A DNA stretch of 64,000 nucleotides from Tumebacillus permanentifrigoris (GCF_003148565.1 NZ_QGGL01000009.1:124001-188000), one strand, 5' to 3'; shown: positions 1-8,427, counted from the stretch's first letter. A program made the numbers and translations. The notes: generated by a model from the sequence alone, not told the origin.

Positions 1-168
1 ATTGCGGTCTTCATAGCGAAATGGATAGTATTCCAGCACATCATAGACGGTTTGTATGCCGAGCAACGCCAGTGTTTTCAACCGTTGCGGCCCCACACCA
101 GGCAGAACGCTGACCGGGGTCGAGGCGAGGTCGAGTTTTGCTGTTTCGTTCTGTGTATTCACGATCAC
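1..168 (-). CDS. recG: ATP-dependent DNA helicase RecG, N-terminal fragment (runs off the window)
   Basis: Only the first 56 codons are present; the gene continues past the left edge. They contain the wedge-domain start typical of RecG, including VLPGVGPQRLKTLALLGI and YYPFRYEDR. RecG reverses stalled replication forks and migrates Holliday junctions. I chose the GTG at 168 because an AAGGAAG ribosome site lies about 6 bases upstream; a second GTG at 162 is possible. It directly follows sdaAA, whose stop codon is at 170-172, so it is probably the last gene of that operon, as in B. subtilis. Confidence 0.85.
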   Translation of the reverse strand, partial: MIVNTQNETAKLDLASTPVSVLPGVGPQRLKTLALLGIQTVYDVLEYYPFRYEDRN

Positions 169-169
169 G

Positions 170-1060
170 TCACGCTTCCTTCGTGTCGTCTCCGTAGATC
201 TGTTTTTCCAGTTTGCGTCCGGTCGGAGTATCGGCAAGTCCTCCGAGGGCGGTTTCGCGGAGTTCGACTGGCATTTGTTTGCCGATGTTGTACATGGCGA
301 GAATCACTTCGTCGGGCGGGATCACGCTGCGCACGCCAGCCAGTGCCATGTCAGCACCTGCTAACGCCAGCACAGAGCCGAAACCGTTGCGGATGATGCA
401 CGGGATCTCGACAAGGCCCGCGACCGGGTCGCAGACGAGGCCGAGGACGTTTTTTAACGCCAGACCTGCCGCTTGGATCGCTTGTTCCGGCGAACCGCCT
501 GCCAATTCCACCGCTGCTGCGGCAGCCATCGCCGTCGCAGAACCGACTTCCGCTTGGCAACCGCCACCTGCACCCGAGATCGACGCATTATTGGCCACAA
601 CAAAGCCAACGGCCGCAGCTGTGAACATGCCTAGCACCAACTGCTCCTCCGTTGCACCTAGCGATTCCTTGAGCGACGAGAGCACGCCCGGCAAGATGCC
701 ACAGGAACCCGCAGTCGGCGTCGCGACCACGAGGCCCATCGCCGCGTTGACTTCTGAGGTGGAGAGTGCCATCGCCACCGCTTCGGTCGCTTGTTTGCCG
801 AGCAGGGTCTTGCCCTTTTGAGCGTATTCGTAGACGCGCTTCGCATCACCACCGGTCAACCCGGAGAATGAACGGATGTCCTCTGTCAAACCGCGCTCGA
901 CCGATTTCATCATCACATCAAACGATTCGGTCATCTGTTGCAAGACAGTAGCGCGCGTTGCCCCCGTCTCGTGAACGTGCTCGTCGATCATCACTTCATA
1001 GATCGGCTTGCCTTCCTGCCCGCAGAGTGCGACCAATTCTGCCAAGTTGCTAAATCTCAT
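170..1060 (-). CDS. sdaAA: L-serine dehydratase, iron-sulfur-dependent, alpha subunit
   Basis: The product (296 aa) is the alpha subunit of L-serine ammonia-lyase, which converts L-serine to pyruvate and ammonia in the cytosol using a 4Fe-4S cluster. Family sequence seen includes the glycine-rich stretch SISGAGGGCQAEVGSA and the conserved cysteines in AGSCGI and LVCDPVAGLVEIPC. The open frame extends upstream, but the ATG at 1060 has a GAGGAGG Shine-Dalgarno site and gives the normal family length. It lies 16 bases after sdaAB, the partner subunit, so the two are co-transcribed. Confidence 0.95.
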   Translation of the reverse strand: MRFSNLAELVALCGQEGKPIYEVMIDEHVHETGATRATVLQQMTESFDVMMKSVERGLTEDIRSFSGLTGGDAKRVYEYAQKGKTLLGKQATEAVAMALSTSEVNAAMGLVVATPTAGSCGILPGVLSSLKESLGATEEQLVLGMFTAAAVGFVVANNASISGAGGGCQAEVGSATAMAAAAAVELAGGSPEQAIQAAGLALKNVLGLVCDPVAGLVEIPCIIRNGFGSVLALAGADMALAGVRSVIPPDEVILAMYNIGKQMPVELRETALGGLADTPTGRKLEKQIYGDDTKEA

Positions 1061-1076
1061 AGCTGTCTGTTCCTCC

Positions 1077-1751
1077 TCAGGAAGGATCGATGCGTGCAAC
1101 ACGCTTGACCGCTTCCAACTGGTGTATCTCTGCAACGGCTTCCTCCGGCGGTTGTTCATCTGTCGAAATCAACATCAGCGCCTCTGACCCGCGCCCACGG
1201 CGCGAAACTTCCATGAACGAGATGTTTAACTGGTGCTTCGATAAAATCGTCGTCACTGCCGCGATCACGCCAAACCGGTCGGCATGCGGGATGACGAGCG
1301 TCGGATACTGCCCGGTCATCTTGACTTTAAACCCGTCGATCTCCAGAATCTCCACCGCTCCGCCACCGATGGAGACGCCGAGCAGGTCGAACTTGCGCTC
1401 GCCTTTGCTCAACAGGATGCGAACGGTATTCGGGTGGTAATCGGCATTCGGCGGTCCTGGCTTCATGCTCACCTGCAAGCCCGAGTCCTGTGCGATCTGC
1501 AACGACTTCGTGATGCGCGGATCATGCGTGGCAAAATTGAGCAACCCAGCGACCAACGCCACGTCCGTTCCGTGTCCGCGGTACGTCTTGGCAAACGAGC
1601 CATAGAGCAGGATCTCAGCAACGTCCGGCTGTTCCCCGAAGAGGTTGCGGGCGATGCGACCGATCCTCGCAGCACCGGCGGTGTGCGACGAGGACGGTCC
1701 GATCATGATCGGACCGATGATGTCAAATGAATGGCGAAATGATGACGACAT
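1077..1751 (-). CDS. sdaAB: L-serine dehydratase, iron-sulfur-dependent, beta subunit
   Basis: The product (224 aa) begins with the signature FDIIGPIMIGPSSSHTAGA of the serine dehydratase beta chain. The C-terminal part, from about residue 145 (YPTLVIPHADRFGVIAAV), is an ACT domain that probably senses serine. It pairs with SdaAA to deaminate L-serine to pyruvate. It is preceded by a terminator-like hairpin after fakA (1777-1811), so sdaAB-sdaAA may form its own unit or receive read-through. Confidence 0.94.
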   Translation of the reverse strand: MSSSFRHSFDIIGPIMIGPSSSHTAGAARIGRIARNLFGEQPDVAEILLYGSFAKTYRGHGTDVALVAGLLNFATHDPRITKSLQIAQDSGLQVSMKPGPPNADYHPNTVRILLSKGERKFDLLGVSIGGGAVEILEIDGFKVKMTGQYPTLVIPHADRFGVIAAVTTILSKHQLNISFMEVSRRGRGSEALMLISTDEQPPEEAVAEIHQLEAVKRVARIDPS

Positions 1752-1776
1752 GCTAGTTTCCCCCTAAGCCTTACCG

Positions 1777-1811
1777 TAAAAAACGGCCTGCCGCACTGCG
1801 ACAGGACCGTC
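1777..1811 (-). terminator. Intrinsic terminator between fakA and sdaAB
   Basis: On the minus strand ACGGTCCTG and CAGGCCGT form a stem with one bulge, followed by a run of T (1778-1783). It sits just after the fakA stop codon and would end or attenuate transcription of the fakA unit. Confidence 0.6.
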
Positions 1812-1827
1812 TGTCTCCCCGAATTGC

Positions 1828-3510
1828 TTACTCCACCGAGAAGATATAGGAATACAGCGGTTGCCCGCCTTCATGAAGTTCGAATTCACAGTGGTCAAAT
1901 TGTGCTTGTGCGGCCTCCACCAGCTCCTGAGCGACTTCCTCAGAGATCTGATCGCCGTAAAAGACGGTGACCACTTCACTGTCCTCATCCACCATTTTCT
2001 CAAGCAATGACAGCGCGGTCAAATCCAATTCCTTCCCGAGCGCAACGACCTTGCCTTCTTGCATGCCCATGAAGTCGTCTTCCTTGATCTCGAGGTCTTG
2101 GTACACCGAATCGCGCACCGCCTGTGTAATCGAGCCAGACTTGACATGCGAGATCGCGGATTTCATCGTCGTCTCGTTGGCTTCTGCGCCCGCTTGTGTG
2201 TCAAAGGACAGCGCAGCCGCGATGCCTTGCGGAATCGACTTGGTCGGGATGACCGTCACCGTGTCGCCGAGCACCGTTTTGGCCTGCTCTGCCGCCATGA
2301 TGATGTTCGAGTTGTTTGGCAGGATGAACACATGTTCCGCGTGCAGTTGTTTCACCGCGTTGATGATGTCCTCTGTGCTCGGGTTCATCGTCTGTCCACC
2401 CTCGATGATCCCCTCAACGCCAAGCGACTTGAAGACATCGACCAGACCCGTACCGGTCGTGACCGTCACGATCCCGTAGGGCTTTTGCACAGTTGCTTCT
2501 GCCGGAGCCTGCTCCGCAGTCGCTTCTGCCACTTCCGCTTGGTCCATCAAGCGCAGGTTGTGGTTCTGCTCGGTCATGTTGTCGATCTTGATGCGGGTGA
2601 GCGCGCCAAATCCCATCGCGGCGTTGAGCACGTTGCCTGGTTGCAGCGCGTGGATGTGGACTTTGACCAACTCATCCGCTGCCACGACGAGCATCGAATC
2701 ACCCAGTTCCATCAGCGCATCGCGAACGCGTTTCTCCAGAGCTTGCTCGTCAGGTGCCGCACTCTCGAGTCGGATGATGAATTCTGTACAATAACCATAT
2801 TCCGAATCCTCGTCCCCGTGTGCATACGCACCCGCCGGAGTCAGCGCTTGTGCCTTCGCCGGTTGCACATCCGCCAGCGTCTCCGTGACATCCTCGCCCT
2901 TGAGCGCAGCCAGCCACCCACGGTAGATGCAGACCAGACCTTGTCCACCCGAATCGACGACACCTGCCTGCTTGAGCACAGGCAACAGGTCAGGCGTGCG
3001 CTTGAGCGAGGCTTCCGCTTCCGCCATCGTGGCTTCCATGACGCTGAGCACGGTCGCGTGCGAATGCTTGGCCGCTTCCAGAGCAGCCTTCGCCGCGTCC
3101 TTGGCAACCGTGAGAATCGTGCCTTCCACCGGCTTGACGACCGCCGAGTAGGCGGTGGTGACGCCGTTTTGCAACGCGTCGGCGAATTTCTTCGCATCGA
3201 TGCTCGCCAGCTTGGCAACCGCTTTGGAGAATCCTCTGTACAATTGAGAGAGGATGACGCCCGAATTCCCGCGAGCGCCCATCAGCAAGCCCGTAGAGAC
3301 CGCTTCAGCCGCTCGATACAACGGTTCGTTTATGTAGCGACGTAGCTCGTTGACACCGGATGTCATCGACAAGCTCATGTTCGTTCCGGTATCACCATCT
3401 GGAACCGGAAAGACATTGAGTGCATTGACTTGTTCCTTATTGGTTTCCAAGTTTCGATGTCCGGCCATGACCATCTGCACGAACAAATTGCCATCTAAGT
3501 GTTGACTCAT
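1828..3510 (-). CDS. fakA: Fatty acid kinase catalytic subunit FakA (YloV, DAK-domain protein)
   Basis: The product (560 aa) starts with a DhaL/DAK nucleotide-binding domain (about residues 8-200) carrying the Mg-ATP motif FPVPDGDTGTNMSLS. A middle domain and a C-terminal DegV-like domain follow. FakA phosphorylates fatty acids bound to a FakB (DegV-family) partner so they can enter phospholipid synthesis; no fakB gene is in the window. Length and neighbours (yloU upstream, sdaAB downstream) match B. subtilis yloV. A charged Ala/Glu-rich linker at about 325-345 separates the kinase half from the rest. Confidence 0.92.
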   Translation of the reverse strand: MSQHLDGNLFVQMVMAGHRNLETNKEQVNALNVFPVPDGDTGTNMSLSMTSGVNELRRYINEPLYRAAEAVSTGLLMGARGNSGVILSQLYRGFSKAVAKLASIDAKKFADALQNGVTTAYSAVVKPVEGTILTVAKDAAKAALEAAKHSHATVLSVMEATMAEAEASLKRTPDLLPVLKQAGVVDSGGQGLVCIYRGWLAALKGEDVTETLADVQPAKAQALTPAGAYAHGDEDSEYGYCTEFIIRLESAAPDEQALEKRVRDALMELGDSMLVVAADELVKVHIHALQPGNVLNAAMGFGALTRIKIDNMTEQNHNLRLMDQAEVAEATAEQAPAEATVQKPYGIVTVTTGTGLVDVFKSLGVEGIIEGGQTMNPSTEDIINAVKQLHAEHVFILPNNSNIIMAAEQAKTVLGDTVTVIPTKSIPQGIAAALSFDTQAGAEANETTMKSAISHVKSGSITQAVRDSVYQDLEIKEDDFMGMQEGKVVALGKELDLTALSLLEKMVDEDSEVVTVFYGDQISEEVAQELVEAAQAQFDHCEFELHEGGQPLYSYIFSVE

Positions 3511-3531
3511 AGAGTGTAGGAACCTCCTTTG

Positions 3532-3897
3532 TTACCTCTCCCCGGTCACGCGAACACCCTGAACGATTACGTTCACTTGTTCCACTTTCAGTCCCAAGTA
3601 GGTCTCCAACGTATACTTCACCTTGTCCATGACATTGTGAGCGACTTCAGAGATGCGCGTCCCGTAGCTGACGATGATGTACATATCGACGATGACTTCG
3701 TCACCTTCTGTACGTACTTGCACACCACGGCTTAAGTTTTCTCGACCTAGTAATTCGGTAATGCTATCTTTGACCTGTTTTCGGGATGCCATGCCGACGA
3801 GGCCGTAGCAATCTAACGCAGCGTGGCCTGCAACCATTGAAATGACATCTTCCGCGATCTCGATCTTCCCAAGTTCCGTTACAAGTACCTTTGGCAT
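3532..3897 (-). CDS. yloU: Asp23/Gls24 family envelope stress protein (YloU)
   Basis: The 121-aa protein matches the Asp23/Gls24 family over its whole length: it begins LVTELGKIEIAEDVISMVAG and has YIIVSYGTRISEVAHNV in the middle. Members associate with the inner membrane and are linked to envelope stress and lipid metabolism. It is the first gene of the fakA unit, ends 21 bases before fakA, and has a promoter-like sequence at 3948-3976. The exact role is unproven in any species close to this one. Confidence 0.9.
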   Translation of the reverse strand: MPKVLVTELGKIEIAEDVISMVAGHAALDCYGLVGMASRKQVKDSITELLGRENLSRGVQVRTEGDEVIVDMYIIVSYGTRISEVAHNVMDKVKYTLETYLGLKVEQVNVIVQGVRVTGER

Positions 3898-3947
3898 GAA
3901 CCAAACACACCTCCTGTAAACTCTCGGACAGCTAGCACCAACAGTGT

Positions 3948-3976
3948 ACTATACTTACTGAGAAAGTAAAAGTCTA
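3948..3976 (-). promoter_or_regulatory. Sigma-A-type promoter for yloU-fakA
   Basis: Minus-strand boxes TAGACT (-35, 3971-3976) and TATAGT (-10, 3948-3953) are separated by 17 bases. It lies about 50 bases upstream of the yloU start and is divergent from the rpmB promoter. Confidence 0.55.
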
Positions 3977-4022
3977 GTGCATGTCCCAAGAAAAAATTTG
4001 TCGAGTGTTTGGTCTTGGAGGC

Positions 4023-4051
4023 TTGCAAGCTAGGAATCGCTATGGTAATAT
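4023..4051 (+). promoter_or_regulatory. Putative promoter for rpmB
   Basis: TTGCAA (4023-4028) and TAATAT (4046-4051) are 17 bases apart on the plus strand and lie about 90 bases before rpmB. Each box matches the consensus at four of six positions. Confidence 0.45.
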
Positions 4052-4142
4052 AAGTGAGTGTTTGCGACTTATTGCGGTTTTATCAAGCAAAACTGCAGTT
4101 CGTCACGGGACTACGATTCGTCGTAAGGAGGTGCACATACAA

Positions 4143-4334
4143 ATGGCAAAACGTTGCGAGATCTGTGGGAAAGACCCGAAGACCGGGAACCAAGTTTCTC
4201 ACTCCCATATTCTGACCAAGCGTCGCTGGCTGCCGAACATTCAAAAAGTTCGCGCAAACGTCAACGGTACTGTAAAGCGCGTCAATGTCTGCACCCGTTG
4301 CTTGAAGGCTGGTAAGATCAAGCGTGCTGTCTAA
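4143..4334 (+). CDS. rpmB: 50S ribosomal protein L28
   Basis: The 63-aa product is ribosomal protein L28: it starts [16 protein letters not shown], contains [16 protein letters not shown] and ends [13 protein letters not shown]. Two CxxC pairs (residues 5/8 and 50/53) make it the zinc-binding form. The open frame extends upstream, but the ATG at 4143 follows AAGGAGGTG. It is the only plus-strand gene within the first 23 kb, divergent from yloU and convergent with spoVM, as in B. subtilis. Confidence 0.97.
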   Translation: MAKRCEICGKDPKTGNQVSHSHILTKRRWLPNIQKVRANVNGTVKRVNVCTRCLKAGKIKRAV

Positions 4335-4349
4335 TTGAAGTGAGAAATA

Positions 4350-4376
4350 AAAAAGCACCTGTGAAGGTGCTTTTTT
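4350..4376. terminator. Bidirectional terminator between rpmB and spoVM
   Basis: A symmetrical hairpin (AAAAGCACC / GGTGCTTTT, loop TGTGAA) is flanked by A and T runs. It can end rpmB on the plus strand and spoVM on the minus strand; the spoVM stop codon lies in its right edge. Confidence 0.85.
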
Positions 4377-4458
4377 ATTTTTCCTTTTGGAACGCATTCA
4401 ACATCGCTTTGACAATCCCGCCTAAGAAACGAGGCAACTTTATCGTGTAAAAGCGCAA
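4375..4458 (-). CDS. spoVM: Stage V sporulation protein SpoVM (short, TTG start)
   Basis: A 27-residue ORF starts with TTG at 4458, six bases after a strong AAGGAGG ribosome site. It begins MRFYTIKLPRFLGGIVKAML. B. subtilis SpoVM is a 26-residue amphipathic helix with nearly the same core (FYTIKLPKFLGGIVRAML). SpoVM recognises the convex forespore membrane and anchors the SpoIVA coat basement layer. Position between rpmB and rpe agrees with B. subtilis. The gene is too short and has too rare a start codon for usual gene callers. Confidence 0.93.
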   Translation of the reverse strand: MRFYTIKLPRFLGGIVKAMLNAFQKEK

Positions 4459-4488
4459 AGTGACCCCTCCTTCTTGCATTCATGGTGG

Positions 4489-4662
4489 TTAGCTTTTGAA
4501 CAGAACCCATCCTACCCATACCAAGGCCAGGCCGATGCTTGCAGCCCACATCTCGGGCGGCAGGAATCGCACGACGACGAAGAGTCCGGCGCTGGCCAGC
4601 AAGATGCCAGAACTGCGTTTGACTCCGAGCTTCCACCCCCGTGATCGGTATCGGATCAACAT
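4489..4662 (-). CDS. Small membrane protein of unknown function upstream of spoVM
   Basis: This 57-codon ORF starts at an ATG after AGAGAGGTGCTG and ends 30 bases before spoVM. The product has a basic N-terminus (LIRYRSRGWKLGVKR), one hydrophobic helix (about 20-33, ending before RFLPPEMW) and a second (about 39-54), so probably two membrane passes. I do not recognise a family. It occupies the place where B. subtilis has thiN. Being next to spoVM and behind a shared upstream promoter-like sequence, it may be sporulation-linked; that is inference. Confidence 0.6.
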   Translation of the reverse strand: MLIRYRSRGWKLGVKRSSGILLASAGLFVVVRFLPPEMWAASIGLALVWVGWVLFKS

Positions 4663-4710
4663 CAGCACCTCTCTTCGCCGCAGCTGGGCATCCCGCCCAT
4701 CTCACGGTAC

Positions 4711-4740
4711 AATATATTCGTATGAGTGCATTTTGTGCAA
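4711..4740 (-). promoter_or_regulatory. Candidate promoter for the small membrane gene and spoVM
   Basis: On the minus strand TTGCAC (4735-4740) and TATATT (4711-4716) are 18 bases apart. The same stretch contains CATACGAAT, which resembles the sigma-E -10 consensus CATACAnT; spoVM is sigma-E controlled in B. subtilis. No clear sigma-E -35 element was seen. Confidence 0.35.
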
Positions 4741-4742
4741 CG

Positions 4743-4779
4743 AAAAAACGGCCGCTCCGTCGCACGACGGGAGCGGCCG
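4743..4779 (-). terminator. Intrinsic terminator after rpe
   Basis: CGGCCGCTCC (4749-4758) pairs with GGAGCGGCCG (4770-4779); on the minus strand the stem is followed by TTTTTT (4743-4748). It closes the long rlmN-prpC-prkC-rsgA-rpe unit and separates it from spoVM. Confidence 0.85.
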
Positions 4780-4802
4780 CTTCTCTTTGGGCTCTCCCGA
4801 CT

Positions 4803-4829
4803 AGTACATCGTATGCTTGGCGATGTACT
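4803..4829. repeat. Perfect 9-bp inverted repeat between rpe and its terminator
   Basis: AGTACATCG and CGATGTACT flank a 9-base loop. No T run follows on either strand, so it is not a normal terminator; it could be an mRNA 3'-end stem or a protein site. Confidence 0.5.
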
Positions 4830-4856
4830 TTAGACGTCGGGACGGGCCCTGTTTTT

Positions 4857-5507
4857 TTATCCGCGAATGCGGCGGATGGCTTCGGTGCGGTCGGGTGCGT
4901 TGTAGATCGCGTTGCCCGCGACCAACACGTTCGCTCCTGCCTCGCGCACGAGGCGCGAGGTTTCTTCGTTGATGCCACCATCGACTTCAATCTCGACGTG
5001 CTGCAGATCCTGTGCGTCGAGATACTGGCGCAAGGCTTGGATCTTCGGCAAGGCATTCGCGATGAACTTCTGGCCGCCAAAACCTGGGTTGACGGTCATC
5101 AACAGCACCATGTCGAGGTCGGTCAGCACGTTCTCGATCAACGATAGCGACGTGTGCGGGTTGAGAGCAACGCCCGCCTTGACCCCGTGAGAGCGAATCA
5201 ACTGCAAGGTGCGGTGCAGGTGCGGGGTGGCCTCTACGTGTACCGTGATCACGTCAGCGCCAGCCTTGGCGAACGCTGGGATGTACGCATCCGGGTTGGT
5301 GATCATCAAGTGACAGTCGAGCGGCAGTTTGGTGTGCGGCTTGATCGCTTCCACGACCAGCGGGCCGATCGTGATGTTCGGAACGAAGTGCCCGTCCATC
5401 ACGTCGACGTGCAGCCAATCGGCGCCGCCCGCTTCCACAGCGGCGATCTCCTCGCCGAGCTTGGAAAAGTCGGCGGAGAGAATCGAAGGTGCGATACGGA
5501 TGTCCAT
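4857..5507 (-). CDS. rpe: Ribulose-phosphate 3-epimerase
   Basis: The 216-aa product is a TIM-barrel epimerase that interconverts D-ribulose 5-phosphate and D-xylulose 5-phosphate in the pentose phosphate pathway. Seen motifs: IAPSILSADFSKLGEE at the N-terminus, metal-binding HVDVMDGHFVPNITIGP, LMTVNPGFGGQKF and the second catalytic aspartate in VDGGINEE. Length is normal. It follows rsgA by 12 bases and ends the operon before the terminator at 4743-4779. Confidence 0.97.
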   Translation of the reverse strand: MDIRIAPSILSADFSKLGEEIAAVEAGGADWLHVDVMDGHFVPNITIGPLVVEAIKPHTKLPLDCHLMITNPDAYIPAFAKAGADVITVHVEATPHLHRTLQLIRSHGVKAGVALNPHTSLSLIENVLTDLDMVLLMTVNPGFGGQKFIANALPKIQALRQYLDAQDLQHVEIEVDGGINEETSRLVREAGANVLVAGNAIYNAPDRTEAIRRIRG

Positions 5508-5519
5508 GCAGGTGACCTC

Positions 5520-6398
5520 CTAGTAGCGGTATTCCTTGGTTTCTTTGACTTCTGCCAAGAAATCAAGGTAGTGACGATAGCGACCCGGGCTGAGACGCCC
5601 TTCCTCTGCCGCTGGACGAACCGCACAACCGTCCTCCGTCGAGTGCAGGCACCCTCGGTATTTGCACTTCATGCCGAGGTCCCAGATATCGCGGAAGTAT
5701 TGCGAGAGGCGATCTGGCTCCATGTTGTCAAACTCCAGCGTGGAGAAACCTGGCGTGTCGATCAAGTAGGTATTCTCAAACACGCGGAAGATCTCCGAAT
5801 GGCGCGTGGTGTGCTTACCGCGACCGAGCTTCTGCGAAATCTCCGCGACGTTGAGGTTTAGTCCCGGCACCAGCGCGTTCAACAGCGTCGACTTGCCAAC
5901 GCCGGAGTTGCCCGCGAGACCGGAGAGTTTGCCTTGCAGGAGCTCGCGCACCCGCTCCAGACCGATTCCTTGGCGCGTGGATACCGCGACTGTCTCATAC
6001 CCCATGTCACGGTACGGTTGCAACCACTTATCTGCGTCGTCCGGGTTTTCCAGCAGGTCGATTTTGGTTAGCACGATCACAGCTGGCAAACTTTCCAGCT
6101 CCACGTGTACCAGCATGCGGTCGAGCAGTTTCGGGTTGAAGACCGGCTCCTGTGCGGAGAAGGTCAGCACCGCTTGATCGAGGTTGGCGACCGGTGGTCG
6201 GGTCAGCTCGTTTTTGCGCGGGAGAACTGCATCGACGATGCCTTCGCTGCCAGACGGCTCGTAGACCACGCGGTCGCCGACCAGCGGGGTGATGTTGTTT
6301 TTTCGTAAGATGCCGCGCGCCCGACATTGGCTGACGACATCTCCCTCTTGCACGTAATAAAATCCAGAGATCGCTTTGACGATGATTCCTTCCGGCAT
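5520..6398 (-). CDS. rsgA: Ribosome small subunit-dependent GTPase RsgA (YloQ/CpgA)
   Basis: The product (292 aa, start ATG 6398 after GGAGG) is a circularly permuted GTPase that assists late 30S maturation. It has an N-terminal OB fold (about 1-65), then G4 (TKIDL) before G1 (GNSGVGKSTLLN) and G3 (DTPGFSTLEF), and a C-terminal zinc site CKYRGCLHSTEDGC. It lies between prkC and rpe; B. subtilis PrkC phosphorylates the homologue, which fits the shared operon. Confidence 0.96.
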   Translation of the reverse strand: MPEGIIVKAISGFYYVQEGDVVSQCRARGILRKNNITPLVGDRVVYEPSGSEGIVDAVLPRKNELTRPPVANLDQAVLTFSAQEPVFNPKLLDRMLVHVELESLPAVIVLTKIDLLENPDDADKWLQPYRDMGYETVAVSTRQGIGLERVRELLQGKLSGLAGNSGVGKSTLLNALVPGLNLNVAEISQKLGRGKHTTRHSEIFRVFENTYLIDTPGFSTLEFDNMEPDRLSQYFRDIWDLGMKCKYRGCLHSTEDGCAVRPAAEEGRLSPGRYRHYLDFLAEVKETKEYRY

Positions 6399-6426
6399 GT
6401 ACAACCTCCTGCCGTTACGTATGGGT

Positions 6427-8427
6427 TTATTGATCTTCGTACGAAACGGGAATGGTGTTCGTCTTGGTACCGTCTTGGTAAACCTCGATAGAAGCCAGAT
6501 GGTCCGGCTGGACGATACATTCAATCGTGTAGACTTTGGTCGCGGTGATTTTGTCATCTTCGACGACGTTGGAGATGCCGCGTGCGTCGGTGCGGACAAT
6601 TTTCACGCTGACTTTCTTGCCGTCTTTCACTTCAACGGTGACGTTGACGTTTTTCTTTTTCGGCTGGTTCTGGTCGCTCGTCGCAGGCGGACCTGCGGAG
6701 ATGACCAAACCGACCGTTTCCCCTTTGTCGACCTCAGTGCCCGACTTGAACGGAGAAGTGCTGATCACCTTGTCCTTCGGGACTTCCGCGCTCGGCATGG
6801 AGATCACTTGACCGATTTTCAAGCCAGCACCTTCCAGCACTTGTTTCGCTTCGTCAGCTGTCTTGCCGCTCACTTCTGGGATCTTCACTTTCTCGATGCC
6901 CTTCGCGACCGTAAGTTTGACTTTCACAGACGGATCGACCTGCGTGTCCGCATCAGGGTACTGCGTCAACACGGAACCCGGTGTCGCCTCTCGGTCTTCC
7001 TTCTCCGTGACGGTGATGTTCGATTCCTCAAAGTTTTTGGCTCGCAGGGCGGACTTGGCGTCGTTGACGTTCATCTTGACGACGTTTGGCATCTTGAACT
7101 TCTCCGCTCCAATCGAGACGGTGAGCGTGATCGGGCGGTTCGCCTTGATCGTCTTGCCTGGGAATTGGTCTTGCTTGATGACGACATTCGGCGGCACGTC
7201 GTTGCTCGCTTCGTCCGCACGGGTGATGTTGTTGAAATCAAGACCTGAGTTGACCAATTCGCGCACGGCGTCGTCATACTTCATGCCTTCGACTTTCGGC
7301 ATCGCGACGTCTTTCTCCCCCATGAAGTTCGTAACCAACGAGTACGCGGTGACCGCACCGACTCCGAGCAGGAGGAAGATCGCGAACAGCCAGATGACCG
7401 GTCGCCAGAACTTGCGCTCTTTTTTCTTCACTCCGGCTTCAGACGGTTTCGACATCGCCTCTTCCGCTTCAGCAGAGGTGGCGTTGATCGCTTCCTGCTG
7501 TTTCTGTGCGCGCGTCGGCAACGATTCTGCTGCCGTGCGCAGACCGACCGCTGGCATCTGGATCGTCTGTTGCTCGTCGAAGTCTGGAATCGTGAACTTG
7601 GCAACGTTCGGGTAGAGCAACGCTTTTTCCAAGTCCTTGTGCATCTCACGCGCCGATTGGTAGCGGACGAGCGGGTCCTTGGCGAGCGATTTCAAGATGA
7701 TGTTTTCAACCGACTGCGGAAGTGCCGGGTTGATCTGGCGTGGCTCTAGGTAGTGATCCTGCAAGTGCTTGAGCGCCACCGAGATCGGGGTCTCACCGGA
7801 AAATGGCAATTCGCCCGTCACCATCTCGTAGAGCACGACACCAAGGCTGTAGATATCTGACTTGACGTCGGTGATCCCTCCACGCGCCTGCTCCGGTGAG
7901 AAGTAATGCACAGAGCCCAGCACGGAGCCGTCCTGTGTGATCGTGTTCGATGTGATCGCCCGTGCGATGCCAAAGTCGGTCACTTTTACGCGGGCGTCCT
8001 TGGAGATCAAGATGTTATGCGGCTTGATGTCACGGTGCACGATGTTGTTTTCGTGGGCATGACCCAGTGCGGCACAGATCTGCTTGGCGATGTCGATCGC
8101 TTCGCTGACGCCCAGCGGTGCACGGTCTTGGATGATCTCCTTGAGCGTCAAACCGTCGACGAACTCCATGACGATGTAGTAGTCTTCGCCTTCAACGCCG
8201 ACGTCATAGATGTTTACGACATTCGGATGGGAGAGCGAGGCCGCCGCTTGCGCTTCACGACGGAAGCGACGTACAAAATCCTCGTCGGTCGAGAACTGCG
8301 CCCGCAACACTTTAATCGAAACGTTGCGGTTGAGCAACGTATCCAGCGCGCGGTAGACGATCGCCATGCCTCCGCCACCGATCTTCTCAATCACTTCATA
8401 GCGATTGCCAAGTTTGCGTCCAATCAT
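6427..8427 (-). CDS. prkC: PASTA-domain Ser/Thr protein kinase PrkC
   Basis: The 666-aa protein has an N-terminal Hanks kinase domain (about 1-270) with IGGGGMAIVYRA, the catalytic HRDIKPHNIL and DFGIARA. A Ser/Thr-rich linker follows, then one transmembrane helix (about 342-363) and three extracellular PASTA domains (about 370-577) plus a C-terminal tail. PASTA domains bind muropeptides and beta-lactams; in Bacillus PrkC senses peptidoglycan to trigger germination. Its stop region continues to rsgA, and its start overlaps the prpC stop by four bases. Confidence 0.96.
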   Translation of the reverse strand: MIGRKLGNRYEVIEKIGGGGMAIVYRALDTLLNRNVSIKVLRAQFSTDEDFVRRFRREAQAAASLSHPNVVNIYDVGVEGEDYYIVMEFVDGLTLKEIIQDRAPLGVSEAIDIAKQICAALGHAHENNIVHRDIKPHNILISKDARVKVTDFGIARAITSNTITQDGSVLGSVHYFSPEQARGGITDVKSDIYSLGVVLYEMVTGELPFSGETPISVALKHLQDHYLEPRQINPALPQSVENIILKSLAKDPLVRYQSAREMHKDLEKALLYPNVAKFTIPDFDEQQTIQMPAVGLRTAAESLPTRAQKQQEAINATSAEAEEAMSKPSEAGVKKKERKFWRPVIWLFAIFLLLGVGAVTAYSLVTNFMGEKDVAMPKVEGMKYDDAVRELVNSGLDFNNITRADEASNDVPPNVVIKQDQFPGKTIKANRPITLTVSIGAEKFKMPNVVKMNVNDAKSALRAKNFEESNITVTEKEDREATPGSVLTQYPDADTQVDPSVKVKLTVAKGIEKVKIPEVSGKTADEAKQVLEGAGLKIGQVISMPSAEVPKDKVISTSPFKSGTEVDKGETVGLVISAGPPATSDQNQPKKKNVNVTVEVKDGKKVSVKIVRTDARGISNVVEDDKITATKVYTIECIVQPDHLASIEVYQDGTKTNTIPVSYEDQ

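Noticed and set aside
2059-3345. 428-codon open frame on the plus strand over fakA
   Set aside because: It is antisense to a clear FakA gene, the product is rich in Arg/His as expected for GC-biased shadows, and no ribosome site or family match is visible.
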